Source: Sphingosinicella sp. LHD-64
GTDB taxonomy: Bacteria > Pseudomonadota > Alphaproteobacteria > Sphingomonadales > Sphingomonadaceae
Direction: 5' to 3'
Length of the DNA: 64,000 bases
NCBI RefSeq assembly: GCF_031157375.1
Contig: NZ_JAVIFV010000001.1
Coordinates: forward strand, 124,001-188,000
Under the pieces are notes generated by a model. The model was not told the DNA's origin. It saw only the letters and a program-made list of their open reading frames with translations, and made no database searches. Numbering within the stretch: position 1 is the first letter of the stretch; the number at the start of each line of letters is the position of its first letter. A program made the position numbers and the translations under genes. Positions 60,049 through 64,000 of this stretch are shown here, piece by piece.

Positions 60049-60689
60049 CTCTCCGAACGCAGGCTGAGCGCGGCGGCCTCGAACTCGCCGGCCATCCCGA
60101 GCAGCGTCTCCACCGTCCGGGCGTCGTTCACCGACCCGGCGAGCCGCCGGCAGCGCGCCGCCTGCGCCTGAAGCGCGTCGGGCTGGCTGGCGTCCGTGAT
60201 GTCGATGAGCAGGTTGACCGCACCGGTCATGCGGCCGTGCGGGTCCATGATCGGCGTGGGGTAGGGGAGGAAGGTCACCCGGCTGCCATCCTCGCGCTCG
60301 GCGACGGCGATCGCACCGCGGATCGAGATGCCCTGTTCCGTCGCCGCAGCCATCGGGCATTTGTCAACCGGCATGAAGGCGCCGCCCTCGGTATAAAGCC
60401 GCCAGGTCACGCACCAGCGATCCCGCCCGGGCTCCGGCGTACGGCCGGCGAAGGCGACGCACGCAGCATTGAAATGGATCAGCCATCCGTCCGCGTCGGT
60501 CAGATAAGCCGGGACGGACAGGGAATCGATCGATGCGCGCCGAGCCTCGTCATCCGGTGCGATCAGGATTGTCTCGATCATCGCGTCCGGGGTCGCGACG
60601 TGGGTCGCGACAGGGCCGGGTTCCGCGTTTCTGATCACCCCCATGGCCGCGTCAAAACGCCGGGCCCCGCGCGCGAGTTCCCCGTCCAT
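60045..60689 (-). CDS. PAS domain protein
   Basis: A protein of 178 to 214 residues with one PAS domain: SLSVPAYLTDADGWLIHFNAACVAFAGRTPEPG, then WRLYTEGGAFMPVDKCPMA and AVAEREDGSRVTFLPYPTPI, followed by a helical end (QAQAARCRRLAGSVNDARTVETLLGMAGEFEAAAL). No kinase, GGDEF or HTH part is attached, so it may act as a stand-alone sensor or adaptor. The start may be ATG 60689, 60644 or 60581; the last fits the domain best but none has a clear ribosome binding site. Confidence 0.8.
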   Translation of the reverse strand: MDGELARGARRFDAAMGVIRNAEPGPVATHVATPDAMIETILIAPDDEARRASIDSLSVPAYLTDADGWLIHFNAACVAFAGRTPEPGRDRWCVTWRLYTEGGAFMPVDKCPMAAATEQGISIRGAIAVAEREDGSRVTFLPYPTPIMDPHGRMTGAVNLLIDITDASQPDALQAQAARCRRLAGSVNDARTVETLLGMAGEFEAAALSLRSES

Positions 60690-60755
60690 GCTTTTGCTGC
60701 TTGTCGGAATGGGCCAAACCGGACCATTAGGCGCAAAACTCAAGGGGAGGCGGCT

Positions 60756-62171
60756 TTGGCGAACTGGAAGACGAAGAAGGCGATCGTCGCGGCGGAGGAT
60801 ATCGCCCCCGAGCACCGGCTGACACGTTCGCTGGGCTGGCCGCACCTCATCGCGCTCGGCGTCGGCGCGATCGTCGGCACCGGCATCCTGACCCTGATCG
60901 GCGTCGGCGCGGCCAAGGCGGGCCCGTCCGTCATCCTGTCCTTCGCCATCGCCGGCGTGATCTGCGCCGCGGCGGCGCTCGCTTATGCCGAAATGGCGAC
61001 GATGATCCCCGCCTCGGGCAGCGCCTACACCTACACCTATGTCGTGCTCGGCGAGCTGATCGCCTGGATCGTCGGCTGGGCCCTGATCCTCGAATATTCG
61101 CTGGTGGTGAGCGCGGTCGCGGTCGGTTGGTCGGGTTATGCCGCGCCCCTGCTCGAAGCCTGGATCGGCTTTCCCGCCGCGCTGGCGAACGGCCCGGAGC
61201 TGGGCGGCATCGTCAACCTGCCGGCGGTGTTCATCATCGCGGTGGTCGCGGGCATGCTGATCTACGGCACGCGGGAAAGTGCGACGGTGAACGCGCTGCT
61301 CGTCATCGTGAAGGTGGTCGCCCTCATCGTCTTCGTCGCCGTCACCTTGCCCTATTTCGACGCGGCCCGGTTCGAGCCATTCATGCCCTACGGCTTCCCC
61401 AAGACCGGCCCGGCCGGCGCCGAGGTCGGCGTGATGGCGGCCGCGGCGATCATCTTCTTCGCCTTCTACGGCTTCGACGCGATCGCGACCGCGGCGGAGG
61501 AGGCGAAGAATCCCGGCCGCGACCTCTCGGTCGGCATCGTCGGCTCGATGTTCGTCTGCGTCCTCATCTACATGGCGGTCGCTGCCTGCGCGGTCGGCGC
61601 GATCGCCTACTCCCGCTTCGCCAACAGCCCCGAGCCGCTGGCGCTGATCCTGCGCGAGATCGGCCAGCCGCTCGCCGCGCACTATCTCGCCATCTCGGCG
61701 GTGATCGCGCTCCCCACCGTCATCCTCGCCTTCTTCTACGGCCAGAGTCGCATCTTCTTCGTGATGGCCCGCGACGGCCTGATCCCGCAGAGCCTCGCCC
61801 GCGTCTCCAGCCGCGGCTCGCCGGTCCGGATCACCGTCTTCACCGCCGTCGTCGTGGCGGTGCTCGCCGGCCTCATCCCGCTCGCCGAGCTCGCCGCGCT
61901 CGCCAATGCCGGCACGCTCACCGCCTTCATCGCGGTCTGCGTCTGCATGCTCGTCATGCGCCGCCGCGCGCCGGATGCGCCGCGCGTGTTCCGCACGCCC
62001 GCCGCCTGGCCGGTCGGGATCGTCGGCATCGCCGGCTGCCTCTATTTGCTCTACAGCCTGCCGCAGACCACCCAGATCTGGTTCGCCGGCGCGCAGGTGG
62101 TCGGCATCCTCCTCTATTTCGCCTACGGCGCCCGCAAGAGCATCGCGGGCAACGCGGCCGAAGGCGCCTGA
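60756..62171 (+). CDS. APC family amino acid permease
   Basis: A 471-residue transporter with 12 helices: GWPHLIALGVGAIVGTGILTLIG (substrate-binding helix 1 with GIVGTGI-like motif), AYAEMATMIPASGSAYTYTYVVLGE, FYGFDAIATAAEEAKNPGRDL, and the FFYGQSRIFFVMARDGLIP segment. This matches the cationic amino acid transporter branch; the true substrate is unknown. TTG start at 60756 with AGGGGAGG at 60743-60750. It is 4 bp before the cyclophilin gene. Confidence 0.88.
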   Translation: MANWKTKKAIVAAEDIAPEHRLTRSLGWPHLIALGVGAIVGTGILTLIGVGAAKAGPSVILSFAIAGVICAAAALAYAEMATMIPASGSAYTYTYVVLGELIAWIVGWALILEYSLVVSAVAVGWSGYAAPLLEAWIGFPAALANGPELGGIVNLPAVFIIAVVAGMLIYGTRESATVNALLVIVKVVALIVFVAVTLPYFDAARFEPFMPYGFPKTGPAGAEVGVMAAAAIIFFAFYGFDAIATAAEEAKNPGRDLSVGIVGSMFVCVLIYMAVAACAVGAIAYSRFANSPEPLALILREIGQPLAAHYLAISAVIALPTVILAFFYGQSRIFFVMARDGLIPQSLARVSSRGSPVRITVFTAVVVAVLAGLIPLAELAALANAGTLTAFIAVCVCMLVMRRRAPDAPRVFRTPAAWPVGIVGIAGCLYLLYSLPQTTQIWFAGAQVVGILLYFAYGARKSIAGNAAEGA

Positions 62172-62175
62172 TCCG

Positions 62176-62784
62176 ATGCTCCGCCTCTTCGTCCTCGTCC
62201 TCGCCCTGATCGGCCTGCCGGCGCTGGCGCAGCCGCCGGCATCGGCGCCGGCCGCAGCGGCAGGCGTCCGCGTCGCGCTGGTGACCGATAGGGGCCGGAT
62301 CGTCGTCGAGGTCGATACCGCCCGCGCCCCGGTCACCGCTGGCAACTTCCTGCGCTATGTCGACGCCCGCCGCCTCGACGGCACGGAATTCTACCGGGCG
62401 ATGAAGACCGCGCCCGCGGCCGGGCTGGTCCAGGGCGGGGTCCGCGATCCGCGCCAGCTGTTCCCGCCGATCGCGCACGAGCCGACCAGCCAGACCGGCC
62501 TCAGCCATACGGACGGCGCGCTCTCCGTTCCGCGCTTCGCGCCCGGCACGGCACAGGGCGATTTCACCATCATGGTCGGCGACCAGCTCTATCTCGACGC
62601 CCAGCCCGGCTCGGCCGGCGACGGCCTCGGCTATGCCGTGTTCGGCCGCGTCGTCGAGGGCATGGACGTGGTCCGCGCCATCCTCCAGGCCCCGACCTCG
62701 GCGACCGAAGGCGAGGGCGTCATGCGCGGCCAGATGCTGGACCCGCGCATCCGCGTCGTGACGGCGCGGCGGGTGAGCCGCTAG
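62176..62784 (+). CDS. Periplasmic cyclophilin-type peptidyl-prolyl isomerase
   Basis: A 202-residue protein with a signal peptide (MLRLFVLVLALIGLPALA) and a cyclophilin domain: VALVTDRGRIVVEVDTARAPVTAGNFLRYVD, FTIMVGDQ and LGYAVFGRVVEGMDVVRAIL. The FYRAM stretch differs from FHRVI of typical enzymes, so isomerase strength is uncertain. Its TAG lies across the first base of the inverted-repeat element at 62783. Confidence 0.88.
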   Translation: MLRLFVLVLALIGLPALAQPPASAPAAAAGVRVALVTDRGRIVVEVDTARAPVTAGNFLRYVDARRLDGTEFYRAMKTAPAAGLVQGGVRDPRQLFPPIAHEPTSQTGLSHTDGALSVPRFAPGTAQGDFTIMVGDQLYLDAQPGSAGDGLGYAVFGRVVEGMDVVRAILQAPTSATEGEGVMRGQMLDPRIRVVTARRVSR

Positions 62785-62940
62785 GACCAATCGACATTCA
62801 GGGACTTCCCCTCTCCCTTGAGGGAGGGGGCAGGGTGAGGGTGTCGGGCATTCGGGACTATTCTCGGACGCAGAACCCCCTCACCCCAACCCTCTCCCCG
62901 CTGGGGAGAGGAAGTTTCATTCCGAATGTCGATTGGTCCT
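62783..62940. mobile_element. MITE-like long inverted-repeat element, 158 bp
   Basis: Perfect 17-bp terminal inverted repeats (AGGACCAATCGACATTC at 62783-62799 and its inverse at 62924-62940) enclose inverted CCTCTCCC/GGGAGAGG and GGGTGAGGG/CCCTCACC blocks. No coding frame. No target duplication is obvious by eye. The shape is that of a non-autonomous element; the maker is not in the window. Confidence 0.7.
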
Positions 62941-63103
62941 AGCAAAGCAAAGGCCGCGGAAGCGCCTGCTTTGGGTGGGAAGCGGACTTGATGCAAACGC
63001 GTTCAAACTTTCGATTTGAAGGTCCTTCTTCGAAAATGCTGCCCCAAACCGCCTCGAATAAGTGATCGCCCGTATCTGATCGAAAGGATATTCTGGCGGC
63101 GAA
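62785..63103. other. Intergenic region before chrA
   Basis: About 320 bp. The left half is the inverted-repeat element; the right half (62941-63103) holds no gene that I can support. TTCGAATAAG near 63052 could belong to a promoter but nothing is firm. Confidence 0.5.
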
Positions 63104-64000
63104 ATGAGTGATGCCACTGTTCCGCCCAGCCTAACGACACTCCAGATCTTCTGGCGCTTCCTGCGCTTTGGGTTGCTTGCCTGGGGTGGGCCCGTCGCCC
63201 AGATCGCGATGATCAGGCGCGATCTCGTGGACGAGGAGCATTGGGTGTCGAGCGGCCGGTTCAACCGACTGCTGGCGGTCTATCAGGTCCTGCCGGGCCC
63301 CGAGGCGCACGAACTGTGCGTTCATCTCGGGATGGTGGCCGGGCAGCGGCGTGGCGGCGTCGCGGCCGGGCTTGGCTTCATGCTGCCGGGCTTCGTGCTC
63401 ATGCTGGCGTTGTCCTGGCTCTATTTCCGTCTCAACCTCACTCAGTCAGCCCTCAGCGCCGTTTTCCTCGGCGTGCAGGCCGGGGTGATGGCGCTGATCG
63501 TGCGAGCCGTGCACCGGATCGGCGGGCACGTGCTTTCGAGCGCCTGGCTCTGGGTGATCAGCATCCTTGCCGGCGTCGCGGCGTTCCTGGGCACCAGCTT
63601 CTGGATCGTCCTGCCGGCCTCCGGCCTCATCTTCCTGCTGCTGGCGCATCGCCGCTACTGGACAGCCGGGGCCGCAATCGCGGCCGCCGCCGCGTTGGCC
63701 ACCGTTCTCCATCCGCCAACGGCCGTGGCGCCGCTTGCGCCCGCGGCGACGCCTTTGCTGGTGGCGGGAAGCATCCCGGCATTCACCCTGTTTCTCTCGG
63801 GATTGAAGGCGGGCCTGCTCACCTTCGGAGGCGCCTACACCGTGATCCCGTTCCTGCGCGACGATGCAGTGGGCAAGGGATGGATGACGGACGGACAGTT
63901 TCTTGACGGTGTCGCGCTGTCCGGCATCCTTCCGGCACCGCTCATCATCTTCTCCACCTTCGTGGGCTATTATGCGGGCGGACCAACTGGGGCGCTGGCG
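63104..64000 (+). CDS. chrA: Chromate transporter ChrA (3' end beyond window)
   Basis: 299 codons are open to the end of the window. The protein begins MSDATVPPSLTTLQIFWRFLRFGLLAWGGPVAQIAM and has the family motif VLPGPEAHELCVHLGMVAG (PGP followed by helix). The second half repeats the pattern with TFGGAYTVIPFL and SGILPAPLIIFSTFVGYYAGG. The two-domain ChrA of about 400 residues is thus missing only its last part. It exports chromate in exchange for ions or protons. Start ATG 63104; ribosome binding site weak. Confidence 0.9.
   Translation, partial: MSDATVPPSLTTLQIFWRFLRFGLLAWGGPVAQIAMIRRDLVDEEHWVSSGRFNRLLAVYQVLPGPEAHELCVHLGMVAGQRRGGVAAGLGFMLPGFVLMLALSWLYFRLNLTQSALSAVFLGVQAGVMALIVRAVHRIGGHVLSSAWLWVISILAGVAAFLGTSFWIVLPASGLIFLLLAHRRYWTAGAAIAAAAALATVLHPPTAVAPLAPAATPLLVAGSIPAFTLFLSGLKAGLLTFGGAYTVIPFLRDDAVGKGWMTDGQFLDGVALSGILPAPLIIFSTFVGYYAGGPTGALA

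Overview
This is a high-GC stretch (clearly above 60 % by eye) of an alphaproteobacterial chromosome, most likely from a sphingomonad. The grounds are a full nuoA-N operon followed by birA, coaX, RNase J and a DUF1467 gene, a zapA - 6S RNA - 5-formyl-THF cyclo-ligase block beside tkt-gap-pgk-fba, and many palindromic intergenic repeats. The organism assignment is inference from gene order and protein style.

Layout. 1-9800: housekeeping and envelope genes: a Gly-rich secreted protein, a PLP aminotransferase, a telA operon with two XpaC-like paralogues, a glycine-zipper protein, a cytochrome c'/b561 pair, tRNA-Leu(CAA), an AI-2E-type permease and tRNA-Asp(GUC). 9801-21174: an integrated island of about 11.4 kb, bounded by a perfect 50-bp copy of the tRNA-Asp 3' half. 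It carries a tyrosine recombinase beside the tRNA, a small AlpA-like ORF, an XRE regulator, a lipoprotein and an eroded P4-type integrase. Its other half is a compact defence-like cassette: a C5 DNA methyltransferase, an N6-adenine methyltransferase, an unknown 223-aa protein, a receiver-like protein, a large protein with two GHKL ATPase modules (Hsp90/MutL-like plus histidine-kinase-like), and a Vsr-type nuclease.

21175-33442: fau, 6S RNA, zapA, then glycolysis/pentose phosphate genes (tkt, gap, pgk, fba) and thiE, a LytS-type kinase, an SNase-like protein, a broken DUF72 gene, an M23 peptidase, efp and a SuhB-like phosphatase. 33693-50451: the complex I operon nuoABCD-EFGHIJKLMN. It is interrupted by a small membrane gene and a cupin between nuoD and nuoE, a lipoprotein gene before nuoF, a 42-aa membrane ORF before nuoH, and eight paired palindromic repeats. 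50436-56556: birA, a penicillin acylase, a GNAT gene, coaX, rnj and DUF1467. 56567-64000: a coiled-coil membrane protein with an unknown partner, a divergent Hpt-like protein without its histidine, a PAS protein, an APC permease, a periplasmic cyclophilin, a MITE-like inverted-repeat element and the 5' part of chrA.

The most novel-looking content is the island cassette at 13799-21033. Methylation genes of two chemistries and a Vsr nuclease surround a three-gene operon that resembles a phosphorelay (GHKL/kinase, receiver, unknown effector). I read it as a candidate signalling-controlled restriction or anti-phage system. That function is inference; the domain content is seen directly.
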